DNA of 22,165 nt from Patescibacteria group bacterium (GTDB lineage: Bacteria; Patescibacteriota; Minisyncoccia; Phycocordibacterales; PALSA-1337): the NCBI GenBank assembly GCA_030917665.1, contig JAUPUH010000025.1:1-22165 (forward strand), given 5' to 3'. Below are positions 14,606-21,221 of the stretch, one piece after another. A model generated the notes under the pieces. It worked only from the letters and a program-made list of their open reading frames with translations. It was not told the DNA's origin and did no database searches. Numbering within the stretch: position 1 is the first letter of the stretch; each line of letters opens with the position of its first letter. The position numbers and the translations under genes are program-made.

Positions 14606-14956
14606 ATGACAAGAGTAAAGAAAGGAGTAAATGCCCTGAAAACCAGAAAGAATGTCCTCAAGCAAGTAAAAGGATATCGTTTTAATCGAAGCACAAAAGA
14701 GCGAACAGCTTATGAAGCTATTTCTCATGCAGGAACATACGCTTTTGCTCACCGACGAGACAAGAAGGGTGATTTCCGAAATCTTTGGAACGTCCGAATC
14801 AACGCGGCCTTGAGAAACATCAACGAAAAGAACTCTTACAGCAAGTTCATCGGTGCCCTCAAGAAGGCAAACATCGCCCTCGACCGAAAGATTCTTTCAG
14901 GTCTCGCTCATGAGAATCCAAAGTCATTCGAAGCTATCGTAAAGAAAGTAGCTTAG
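14606..14956 (+). CDS. rplT: 50S ribosomal protein L20
   Basis: This 116-aa large-subunit assembly protein is last in the infC-rpmI-rplT operon. TRVKKGVNALKTRKNVLKQV and KGYRFNRSTKERTAYEAISH form the long N-terminal rRNA-binding helices. The C-terminal globular part (WNVRINAALR, YSKFIGALKKANIALDRKIL, LAHENPKSFEAIV) is typical of bL20. In many bacteria L20 represses this operon by binding the mRNA; no such site was identified here. A strong terminator follows 15 nt after the stop. Confidence 0.97.
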   Translation: MTRVKKGVNALKTRKNVLKQVKGYRFNRSTKERTAYEAISHAGTYAFAHRRDKKGDFRNLWNVRINAALRNINEKNSYSKFIGALKKANIALDRKILSGLAHENPKSFEAIVKKVA

Positions 14957-14971
14957 TCGCGTGTCTCACAG

Positions 14972-15005
14972 AAAACCCTGTTCCAAATTGGAACAGGGTT
15001 TTCTT
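14972..15005 (+). terminator. infC-rpmI-rplT operon terminator
   Basis: A perfect 14-bp stem (14972-14985 with 14989-15002) around a 3-nt loop, ending in TTTTCTT. The mirrored A-run means it could also function on the minus strand. Confidence 0.93.
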
Positions 15006-15010
15006 CATAT

Positions 15011-15043
15011 AAAAAACGCACAGACCCCAAAGAGCCCGTGCGT
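15011..15043 (-). terminator. Terminator of the SGNH hydrolase gene
   Basis: On the minus strand ACGCAC (15038-15043) and GTGCGT (15016-15021) form the outer stem, followed by a T-run (15011-15016). It lies 14 nt beyond the stop of the 492-aa gene. Confidence 0.75.
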
Positions 15044-15056
15044 GTGAAATGAACTA

Positions 15057-16535
15057 TCAAGGAGGCGTCAAACGAAGCCTGAAGAATCTGTTTGGTTCGC
15101 TTAAGTTTACCCCTGTTGTATTTGTGCGCCAACCTGAACCGACCCCTGTAGTACCCGAAACATCGTACCATTCCCTCGAATTGAGGTTTGTCGAGTACTG
15201 AATCACATAGGTAGCATTGGTCGAGGTGTAATATCCGAATTGAACCTCGTTTCCTTCTTGCTGTGCAAAGGAAGCGACTGTGTTCGAAACGCCTGTGAAA
15301 AAGCCGTAGCTATCCCACACGATCGGCAACAGATAACGACTTCCTTCAACAGGCAAATGAACCCCATCAGCACTCAAATACCCCATCGACGAGAACCATT
15401 GGTACGACACGCATGGATTCATGCAATCAACATAATCCTTCTTCGCTTGAATGGCGAACGAGCGGATGATTTCGTTATGCACAACCGTTATCGTATCAGT
15501 AGTCAAATAATCCACGTCAGCCGATGTTAGTGGCGTACCGATGTACTTGAACAAGGCGTCTGGCAAGGAATTCGACCACGCCAAATCGCATTCGATAAGA
15601 CCATTGAGAGTTGACTGGTCTGTAAACTCCTTCATGTGCCACAGAAGCGTGACATTTGTCCTATAGCCCGCATCTGACAATACCTTGAAGATGGGGTTAC
15701 GGACATTGATGGATACATTCGTCACCGATCTGAGTGCAATACCGCCCTTGTCGATGAATGTTGCAATAATTCCTGGAGCAGTCGTATCCTCAATGTACGG
15801 ACCGACTACGATGTTGCTTCCCGTGATTCCATCAATCTTCATCCGATAATAATCCAGAGGCAGATCAATGAGCACAGGAAACCCTTCGCCCGTAACACCC
15901 GCCGTGTATGTGTTCGTGACGAGCACTATCCCAAACGGTCCACCGTTGGTCGAAATGGAGATAGCGATATCACCGCCCGCGGGGTTCTTTACCATCAATG
16001 GACCGAGGTTATTACATAACAATCCCCAAGGATGATGTTGATTGTTCCAGGTCATGCTTCCGCCGGGAGTGACCAGACCGAAGTCAGTAAACCAGTACTT
16101 ACCCCAAGCAAGTATGTTAGAAGAATATAACATGTTGATCCACTGTGCTCCACCAGACATGACGGGCATCGTATGGTTGCGATAGTTATTCATCGCGTAT
16201 CCTGCAACCCCATACTTCTGAATCAGCTCGTCCATCAGACAAAATCCGATGGACCGATATGAGTCAGCCATGCTATCGCCGAAAACGATCGCTATGACGC
16301 GGAAGATCGGTGACCCTTCTCGGAACGCCGCCGCCAAAGGATGATCATAACTCACCGTGGTTAAGAGATGGTGAGTCGACGGATCACCAATGGATGCTGT
16401 CGAAGGTCCAGGTTCAAGAACATGCAAGTCCTCGATATGAACTGATTGTTTGGGAGGCATAGGCCCACCGTCTGCACTGCTGCAAAAAAGGAGCGCCGCC
16501 GCTCCAAGTGATGTTAAGGACACTATAGTATTCAT
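15057..16535 (-). CDS. Secreted SGNH/GDSL hydrolase-like protein with PVC-style C-terminal domain
   Basis: This 492-aa protein has an N-terminal signal sequence (hydrophobic about residues 4-17, with Cys18 in ALLFCSS, a poor lipobox). Block I of the SGNH family is FGDSMAD (85-91, Ser88 nucleophile) and block V is DGVH (D390, H393); a middle N-rich section may supply the Asn. The family hydrolyses esters on carbohydrates or lipids. After about residue 425 comes a small beta-domain (YVIQYSTNLNSREWYDVSG, ending NRFFRLRL) of a style I associate with secreted Verrucomicrobia/Planctomycetes proteins. Composition (Gly/Thr/Asn-rich, few Lys) differs from neighbours. It has its own TTGACA promoter, a Shine-Dalgarno-like TAGGA and a terminator. 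Horizontal acquisition is likely. The natural substrate is unknown. Confidence 0.8.
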   Translation of the reverse strand: MNTIVSLTSLGAAALLFCSSADGGPMPPKQSVHIEDLHVLEPGPSTASIGDPSTHHLLTTVSYDHPLAAAFREGSPIFRVIAIVFGDSMADSYRSIGFCLMDELIQKYGVAGYAMNNYRNHTMPVMSGGAQWINMLYSSNILAWGKYWFTDFGLVTPGGSMTWNNQHHPWGLLCNNLGPLMVKNPAGGDIAISISTNGGPFGIVLVTNTYTAGVTGEGFPVLIDLPLDYYRMKIDGITGSNIVVGPYIEDTTAPGIIATFIDKGGIALRSVTNVSINVRNPIFKVLSDAGYRTNVTLLWHMKEFTDQSTLNGLIECDLAWSNSLPDALFKYIGTPLTSADVDYLTTDTITVVHNEIIRSFAIQAKKDYVDCMNPCVSYQWFSSMGYLSADGVHLPVEGSRYLLPIVWDSYGFFTGVSNTVASFAQQEGNEVQFGYYTSTNATYVIQYSTNLNSREWYDVSGTTGVGSGWRTNTTGVNLSEPNRFFRLRLTPP

Positions 16536-16587
16536 TTGTTGTTCCTAGTTTGTATTTGTTGGTTTCTATATCAAAGAGACTTTTATA

Positions 16588-16616
16588 AGTAAAACAGAAT
16601 AATACCTAATTGTCAA
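16588..16616 (-). promoter_or_regulatory. Promoter of the SGNH hydrolase gene
   Basis: On the minus strand TTGACA (16611-16616), a 17-nt spacer and TTTACT (16588-16593). This leaves a leader of about 45 nt ending in TAGGAACAACAA before the ATG, one of the few Shine-Dalgarno-like sites in the window. Confidence 0.5.
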
Positions 16617-16642
16617 CTGTTGCTTCAGCCTTATTAATATTG

Positions 16643-18013
16643 TTATTTCAGCTCATAGTCCACATTCCTTTCTGGATAGAGAGCATCAAGTCCGAGATTG
16701 TCTCGGATTTTTTGAGCTAAGAATAGGGACGCTTTTGGTTCGCCCATAGCCACAAAAATCCTCTTCGCAGTATCTTGCGCTGTTGCGGCAAATTCAAGCA
16801 AATGGTCAGAATCCTTATGTGACGAATATCCAAGAATAGTCTCAATCTTCGCCCTTACCTTTATCTCTTTTCCATGTATGGATACCTTCTTTGCCCCATC
16901 GAGCAAATGACGTCCGACAGAACCAAGTGTTTGATATCCAACAAGAAGAATCGTATTTTTTGGATCTGGAAGATAAAGTTCCTCATGATGCAGCACCCTT
17001 CCCCCGACTGACATTCCTGAGCCTGCAATAATAATCTTCGGTGACTTAGCGTGATCGATGCTTCGTGAAGCATCACCACTCACTGTAAATGAAAGGTGAG
17101 GGAAATTAAAAATATCGTCGCCTCCACGTATCTCTCCCTGGGCCCTTTCATTAAAAAGTGCCGTACTTCCCTTGTATATATCCGTTATCTTTGTAGCAAG
17201 CGGAGAGTCAACATAGACTGGAATATTTGGGATCACCTTGGTCTCAACTAGCTTATTAAGCTCATACAATATAACTTGAGTTCTCTCGAGCGAAAAAGCT
17301 GGTATGACCAATGTCCCCTGGCGATCTATAGAAGCTTTGATTGCGAGCTCAAGTTTCTTTCTTCGCTCATCTTTTGGCTCATGATTTCGGTCTCCGTACA
17401 CACTTTCCATAATCACGTAATCTGCACCCGTTATCGCTTCTGTGTCCTTCAAAAGTGGTGTCGGGGTATTACCTAAGTCGCCTGTAAACACTATCTTTTT
17501 ATTCTCATAGGTGAATTGAATCATCGCCGAACCGAGAATGTGCCCTGCATCACGCAAATAAATTGAAAATCCTTCGGGGAACGAGGTTTCTGAATGGTAT
17601 GAGATTGTTTGCCAAAGTGTAAATGCCTTGCGCATATCCTGAATCTCATAGAGTGGAAGAACTCCTTCATTCTTTGCTTCTTTCTCGAGAAGTCCCACAG
17701 CATCCTCAAGAATCAGTGCTGCAAGAGCCATTGTCTCTGGTGTAGAATAAATCTTTCCATTAAAACCTTCTTTTACAAGCTTAGGAATTCGTCCTACATG
17801 ATCGAGATGGGCGTGCGTAATAAAAAGCATATCGATTTCTGAAGCCACATAGCCAAACTCTTCCCTATTTTCAGCTTGTGCAACTTTCTCACCTTGAATC
17901 AAACCACAGTCAACAAGGATTTTTGTTGTTTTTGTGCCGTCACTGAGAGTTAAAAGAAAGTTTGCTCCTGTCACACTTCCGACTCCGCTGCAGAATTTGA
18001 GATTGATACTCAT
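16643..18013 (-). CDS. Beta-CASP metallo-beta-lactamase RNase (CPSF73/YSH1-like)
   Basis: This 456-aa protein is a predicted RNA-processing exo/endonuclease. The metallo-beta-lactamase part has the Zn motif HAHLDH (67-72), then DAGHILGS (155-162) and FTGDLG (176-181, D179). The beta-CASP insert follows, with ESVYGDRNH (203-211) and GSGMSVGGRVLHH (331-343), and the closing block is GYSSHKDSDHL (395-405, H399). Length and motif order match bacterial and archaeal YSH1/CPSF73-like proteins that lack KH domains. Such enzymes usually process or degrade RNA 5' ends. Its ATG is 1 bp after the stop of the small membrane protein gene, so they form one transcript. Confidence 0.95.
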   Translation of the reverse strand: MSINLKFCSGVGSVTGANFLLTLSDGTKTTKILVDCGLIQGEKVAQAENREEFGYVASEIDMLFITHAHLDHVGRIPKLVKEGFNGKIYSTPETMALAALILEDAVGLLEKEAKNEGVLPLYEIQDMRKAFTLWQTISYHSETSFPEGFSIYLRDAGHILGSAMIQFTYENKKIVFTGDLGNTPTPLLKDTEAITGADYVIMESVYGDRNHEPKDERRKKLELAIKASIDRQGTLVIPAFSLERTQVILYELNKLVETKVIPNIPVYVDSPLATKITDIYKGSTALFNERAQGEIRGGDDIFNFPHLSFTVSGDASRSIDHAKSPKIIIAGSGMSVGGRVLHHEELYLPDPKNTILLVGYQTLGSVGRHLLDGAKKVSIHGKEIKVRAKIETILGYSSHKDSDHLLEFAATAQDTAKRIFVAMGEPKASLFLAQKIRDNLGLDALYPERNVDYELK

Positions 18014-18014
18014 A

Positions 18015-18371
18015 TTATTTTTTATATTTTGCTACCAACCATACCGACACAGCTCCCAGGGTGTCCATAACGATATCAACAGCGGTATCAATCTTATAGG
18101 CTCGAGACGATACAGGCCATCCCATAATATCGAAGTAGACTTCAAAAATCTCCCATGCAATACCGGCAATTATGGCGATCGTGATTATATGCTTTGGATT
18201 CTTTACGACATAAAGCACAGATAAAGCTATTCCCGCCCCGCCCAAAAAGTGAGTAATGAGATCAAAAAATGGGAAATAAAGATACCAATGCAGTGCCATG
18301 CCGTACATGTGAAGTCCTAAAAGAAGGAGGAGGAGAGCGAGAGTCGCAAGGGCAAGCTTTGAATTATGCAT
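18015..18371 (-). CDS. Small four-helix membrane protein (VanZ/YjdF-like)
   Basis: This 118-aa protein has about four hydrophobic segments. Conserved-looking polar residues lie in or near them: FDLITHFLGG, GIAWEIFEVY and YKIDTAVDIVMDTLGA. This pattern (His-Gly-Gly, Trp-Glu-x2-Glu, Asp-Thr-x2-Asp-x3-Asp) matches small membrane proteins annotated as DUF2238/YjdF or VanZ-like, whose function is not established. I chose the ATG at 18371 because TATAAT (18379-18384) lies just upstream; an ATG at 18380 overlaps that box and the ATG at 18413 lies upstream of it. The mRNA is therefore predicted to be leaderless. It is co-transcribed with the beta-CASP RNase. Confidence 0.8.
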   Translation of the reverse strand: MHNSKLALATLALLLLLLGLHMYGMALHWYLYFPFFDLITHFLGGAGIALSVLYVVKNPKHIITIAIIAGIAWEIFEVYFDIMGWPVSSRAYKIDTAVDIVMDTLGAVSVWLVAKYKK

Positions 18372-18378
18372 GAAGCTC

Positions 18379-18407
18379 ATTATACCTAGAAAACTCCAAT
18401 AAACAAA
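18379..18407 (-). promoter_or_regulatory. Promoter of the VanZ-like / beta-CASP operon
   Basis: On the minus strand TTGTTT (18402-18407), a 17-nt spacer and TATAAT (18379-18384). The ATG at 18371 falls at the expected start site. The -35 box is built into the T-run of the upstream RNA terminator. Confidence 0.6.
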
Positions 18408-18574
18408 AAACACCTGCAGTGCAGATGTTCTTTGTCGGCTACAAAAGTATCAAGCCTAGTAAATTACTAGGTGGGTTGTCTCAATGTTAACACCAATGGT
18501 GCAACATAATATGAAGTGCGAAACTTCGTCGACCTCCCAAATTAAAAGTTATAGATTTAATACTTCTGTAACCT
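18405..18574 (-). ncRNA. Predicted structured non-coding RNA, about 170 nt, family not recognised
   Basis: This gene-free stretch has no minus-strand reading frame longer than a few codons. On the minus strand a TATAAT box ends 7 nt before 18574. From 18573 a 14-nt segment (18573-18560) pairs with 18450-18437, with two G-U pairs, closing a domain. Inside are hairpins GAAGT/ACTTC, ATGTTGCACC with GGTGTTAACAT, and the 17-nt palindrome CCTAGTAATTTACTAGG (18471-18455). A 9-bp hairpin (18429-18421 with 18417-18409, one U-G) followed by a T-run ends it. All three wobbles become A-C mismatches on the opposite strand, supporting minus-strand transcription. It lacks the SRP RNA, RNase P and tmRNA hallmarks and does not look like the single long rod of 6S RNA. 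Confidence 0.65.
18409..18429 (-). terminator. Terminator of the predicted ncRNA
   Basis: The minus-strand arms AACATCTGC (18429-18421) and GCAGGTGTT (18417-18409) pair over 9 bp with one U-G, and are followed by TTTT, G, TTT. Confidence 0.75.
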
Positions 18575-18580
18575 GTTCCT

Positions 18581-18608
18581 ATTATAATCCTCTTATTTTT
18601 TAATACAA
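18581..18608 (-). promoter_or_regulatory. Promoter of the predicted ncRNA
   Basis: On the minus strand TTGTAT (18603-18608), a 16-nt spacer and a perfect TATAAT (18581-18586), located between ndk and the RNA. The expected start site coincides with the first base of the closing stem. An AT-rich inverted repeat surrounds the -35 box. Confidence 0.6.
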
Positions 18609-18628
18609 TAAAAAATATATCTCAGACA

Positions 18629-19237
18629 CTATTCTGCAGCCCCGTCCAATTTATCGTATAATATTTTTTCCTGAATATGCGTATACTTCATGATCTCCTC
18701 CTTTGAAAACCAGTGTTTTATCTCATTTTGAGCTTCCTGTGCTGATCCTGAAGCGTGCACGAGATTACGAACAGATCTCTTATCTTCATCTGTCATCGCG
18801 TAAGAATCAAGAACAAAATCACCTCGTATCGTTCCAACATCAGAGGTTAGCGGCTCCGTTCCTCCGGTAAGCTTCCTGACAATAGCAGCGGCATGTGCAC
18901 CTTCCCACACCATAGCTATGACTGGACCGCTCGTCATATATGTTACAAGGCGGCCAAGAAGAATCCCTGTGACCTCTAGGGGGTCCTCTGTGGGTGGAAC
19001 GAGGCCCTTATCCTTGTAACCCTTAATGGTCTTTTCACCTGTAACCCTCCTCCAATCGGGATCAAGGGTATAGTGTTTTTCGATGAGATCTGCACTCGGA
19101 ACCATCATCTTCATAGCGACAAGCTTAAGTCCAACACTCTCATATCGGCCAATAATCTCACCGATAAGGCTGCGCTGAATTCCGTCAGGCTTGATGATAA
19201 CAAGAGTCTGTTCGTGCTTTGGGTGGGTTTTATTCAT
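18629..19237 (-). CDS. ndk: Nucleoside diphosphate kinase, long form
   Basis: This 202-aa enzyme (ATG at 19237) transfers the gamma-phosphate between nucleoside triphosphates and diphosphates through a phosphohistidine. The nucleotide-binding IIKPDG (Lys16), GTIRGDF (Arg138) and NLVHASGS (catalytic His161) are present. It is longer than the usual 140-150 aa. An insert in the Kpn-loop region (WRRVTGEKTIKGYKDKGLVP onward) and a C-terminal extension account for this, as in some archaeal and CPR forms. The motif after His is ASGS rather than the common GSDS/ASDS, so a normally conserved Asp is Gly. The start lies 4 nt after the stop of the 204-aa gene. The longer frame from 19282 would overlap that gene by 41 bp. 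Confidence 0.93.
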   Translation of the reverse strand: MNKTHPKHEQTLVIIKPDGIQRSLIGEIIGRYESVGLKLVAMKMMVPSADLIEKHYTLDPDWRRVTGEKTIKGYKDKGLVPPTEDPLEVTGILLGRLVTYMTSGPVIAMVWEGAHAAAIVRKLTGGTEPLTSDVGTIRGDFVLDSYAMTDEDKRSVRNLVHASGSAQEAQNEIKHWFSKEEIMKYTHIQEKILYDKLDGAAE

Positions 19238-19241
19238 ATAA

Positions 19242-19856
19242 CTAGATTTTAAATCCTCTAAAAATAAAAGCTGATTTACCATTCTTTTCTTTTTCTTGCA
19301 GATACTCCTCGGGAAGAAGAGTGCGAGGAATTCTCATCACGACGAAACGGATGTCTTTCTTTTCTAGATTTCCCACAACATGCCTGCAAAGAAATTTCCT
19401 CTCTTCAGCTCCTCTAAAATCATCTTTATTGAAATCAATCTCCTCAACTGAAAGATTATCTGTCTTAAAACCGATAATTGTCTTACCAAATCCGATTGCT
19501 ACCCTTACTGGACCCGGTGCTTGCCCTTCTGAGAAGGCTAACTGGATGCCTTGCGGAAGAGCTATGGTCGCATTTGCGTAGTGCGTCTCATCTTCATCGG
19601 AAATAGCTAGAGGCTGATCATCCTCCATGGTCTCAAGAACTCGTGAGAGTCTTTCAACTCGAACAAGACAATTCTCTTTTTGCATCTCAGTGTAGAGTGC
19701 TGGCACATTTTCACTAAATTCCACCCCAAGATCATTTCGTATCAAATCAAGAAGCCTGGGCAACTTTTCCTTAAGAATTTCTTCATCCTCAACCAACTCA
19801 AGTTCTTGAGCTAATTCAAATGATTGATTTTTTTCGTTTATTTCAAATTTTTCCAT
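19242..19856 (-). CDS. Unrecognised 204-aa acidic protein
   Basis: I do not recognise this protein. The N-terminal ~60 residues are acidic and helical (ELAQELELVEDEEILKEKLP), probably a coiled coil or helical bundle. The remainder alternates strands (ATIALPQGIQLAF, VRVAIGFGKTIIGF, DIRFVVMRIPRTLL), suggesting a compact alpha/beta or beta domain. There is no signal peptide, membrane helix or catalytic motif. It starts 2 nt after the 96-aa gene and ends 4 nt before ndk, so it belongs to the ATPase-coiled-coil-96aa-204aa-ndk run. Its function may be tied to the VirD4/HerA-like ATPase or the coiled-coil protein; this is inference from position only. Confidence 0.75.
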   Translation of the reverse strand: MEKFEINEKNQSFELAQELELVEDEEILKEKLPRLLDLIRNDLGVEFSENVPALYTEMQKENCLVRVERLSRVLETMEDDQPLAISDEDETHYANATIALPQGIQLAFSEGQAPGPVRVAIGFGKTIIGFKTDNLSVEEIDFNKDDFRGAEERKFLCRHVVGNLEKKDIRFVVMRIPRTLLPEEYLQEKEKNGKSAFIFRGFKI

Positions 19857-19858
19857 AA

Positions 19859-20149
19859 TTACTTTAATTCCTCTCTTATCTTCTTAAGTTTTTCTGCATC
19901 ACCCTGCGCAACCTCCTGATTTTCAACCTCCTTAAGGGCAATGAAAGCGTCTTTTAGAGCTTCTACATATTGCTTGTTGATGCTATTTGTAATATCAAGA
20001 TAGAGAGCCGCAATGTTTACAAGCACCTCCCCTCTCTCTTCCCCAGTCATTTTTCCTGCAAGAAGCTCTTTGAGTAACGTCTTGGCACCTGAGGTATTCT
20101 TTTCTGCAAGAAGCTTTTCTAGATCAGCTATTTTATTTGGAGTCATCAT
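19859..20149 (-). CDS. Unrecognised 96-aa all-helical protein
   Basis: I do not recognise this protein. It is a small, charged, fully helical sequence with a pattern like paired TPR-type helices (IADLEKLLAEKNTSGAKTLL, RGEVLVNIAALYLDI, QYVEALKDAFIALKE). It may be a helical adaptor binding its operon partners. The first two codons are both ATG; either could be the start. It follows the coiled-coil gene by 19 nt and precedes the 204-aa gene by 2 nt. Confidence 0.75.
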   Translation of the reverse strand: MMTPNKIADLEKLLAEKNTSGAKTLLKELLAGKMTGEERGEVLVNIAALYLDITNSINKQYVEALKDAFIALKEVENQEVAQGDAEKLKKIREELK

Positions 20150-20168
20150 AATATATTTTGATTAATAA

Positions 20169-21158
20169 TTATTTTGCGCGAGCTTTCTGCAAGATACGGA
20201 ATAGCATCAACTTTTTTGCTTTTCCTTCAATGTCTGCGGTCAGGTTCTCTGCGGCTTCTTCAATACTTTCGATAATCATTTCACGGAGCTCATCACCCTC
20301 CTTTGAACCCATTTTTTCACTTTCAAGATAGTCTCCGAGAGACTTTTCAAGCTTTGAGAACGCACCGTTTCCGAGAGGCTGCGCCATTATAGCGGTCATA
20401 ATTTCTTCTGAAACCTTCTTTTCAACTGCTTCGTCTATCTTGTCTTGGAATTCCCTTTCAGGAAGCTCTGATAGTAAATCAAGGTTTATGCCCTCTGGGC
20501 CTTCCTGTGCATTCTTTAGGAATTCAAATCTCTCTTGTACATCCTGAAGTTTTTCTGTTGAATCTGCAGTATTTAGCATTTCATTCATCTGCAAAGCAAC
20601 CCGTTTTAGGATTTTTTCGTGCAGGTTTCCAATATTCTGAATCTCACCAAGTATTTCTGCTTTTACATCAGTGATATCCTGCTGAGTCTTTTCTTTAAAA
20701 AATCTATTGACGGAACCAAAGGTTCTGTTTGCCAAAAAAGCTGTTGCCCATGCAAAACCACCCTTAGCTTGAGACTCTCTCCTCTCATAACCTGCAATCT
20801 TTGTTTTGTAGACTGAAATCTCTTCCCCAAGCTTCTCATTTTCATCAATCTTATCTTTCAATTCAAAAAGTCTCTTAGTATCACTAAGAGCTAGTTTTTC
20901 AACATGAACATCGATAGCCTTCATGTCGGTATTATTAAGGGTTATACCGATTTCTTTTTGAAGTTTTTCTTTGCAAAGATCCTTGTATTCTTTCTGGACA
21001 ACCTCAAGCGCCTCAAAAGTCTCAACTCGCTTCTTCATAAGCTCTGGATCATCCATTTCCTTCTCCTCATCTTCGTTCTTTGCGAGGAACTCTGCGAAGC
21101 CGGCTTTATTGAGTGCTTCATCAAAACTGCTACCCCAATCCTGCTTTTCTTTTGCCAT
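20169..21158 (-). CDS. Unrecognised 329-aa coiled-coil protein
   Basis: I do not recognise this highly charged, almost entirely helical protein. Long heptad-like stretches occur at about 45-125 (LEVVQKEYKDLCKEKLQKEI, RLFELKDKIDENEKLGEEIS) and 165-220, and the C-terminal third has further helices (VEKKVSEEIMTAIM, SIEEAAENL). A less charged, aromatic segment lies at about 133-153 (GGFAWATAFLANRTFGSVNR) and could touch the membrane. No signal peptide is seen. It directly follows the VirD4/HerA-like ATPase gene (49 nt gap containing repeats of GATACT/AGTATC) and heads a tight set of small unknown genes plus ndk. A structural or partner role for the ATPase is plausible but unproven. Confidence 0.8.
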   Translation of the reverse strand: MAKEKQDWGSSFDEALNKAGFAEFLAKNEDEEKEMDDPELMKKRVETFEALEVVQKEYKDLCKEKLQKEIGITLNNTDMKAIDVHVEKLALSDTKRLFELKDKIDENEKLGEEISVYKTKIAGYERRESQAKGGFAWATAFLANRTFGSVNRFFKEKTQQDITDVKAEILGEIQNIGNLHEKILKRVALQMNEMLNTADSTEKLQDVQERFEFLKNAQEGPEGINLDLLSELPEREFQDKIDEAVEKKVSEEIMTAIMAQPLGNGAFSKLEKSLGDYLESEKMGSKEGDELREMIIESIEEAAENLTADIEGKAKKLMLFRILQKARAK

Positions 21159-21161
21159 AAT

Positions 21162-21221
21162 TAGTATCTAAAATGATAATGATTTACGATACTAGTATAT
21201 CACAAGGTTATTTTTGATACT
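21162..21221. promoter_or_regulatory. Cluster of AGTATC/GATACT inverted repeats before the coiled-coil gene
   Basis: TAGTATC (21162-21168) and GATACTA (21188-21194) form an inverted repeat. The palindrome ATACTAGTAT is at 21189-21198, and another GATACT is at 21216-21221 inside the end of the ATPase gene. A minus-strand TATACT (21194-21199) in the cluster could be a -10 box. The arrangement resembles an operator overlapping a promoter. Confidence 0.35.

Noticed and set aside
15240..15530. 96-codon plus-strand frame inside the SGNH hydrolase gene
   Set aside because: Shadow of a full-length secreted protein whose motifs and signal peptide read cleanly on the minus strand.
18405..18574. Assignment of the ncRNA as SRP 4.5S RNA, 6S RNA or RNase P RNA
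   Set aside because: The SRP domain IV bases and the RNase P core motifs are not found, and the multibranch layout does not fit the single rod of 6S.
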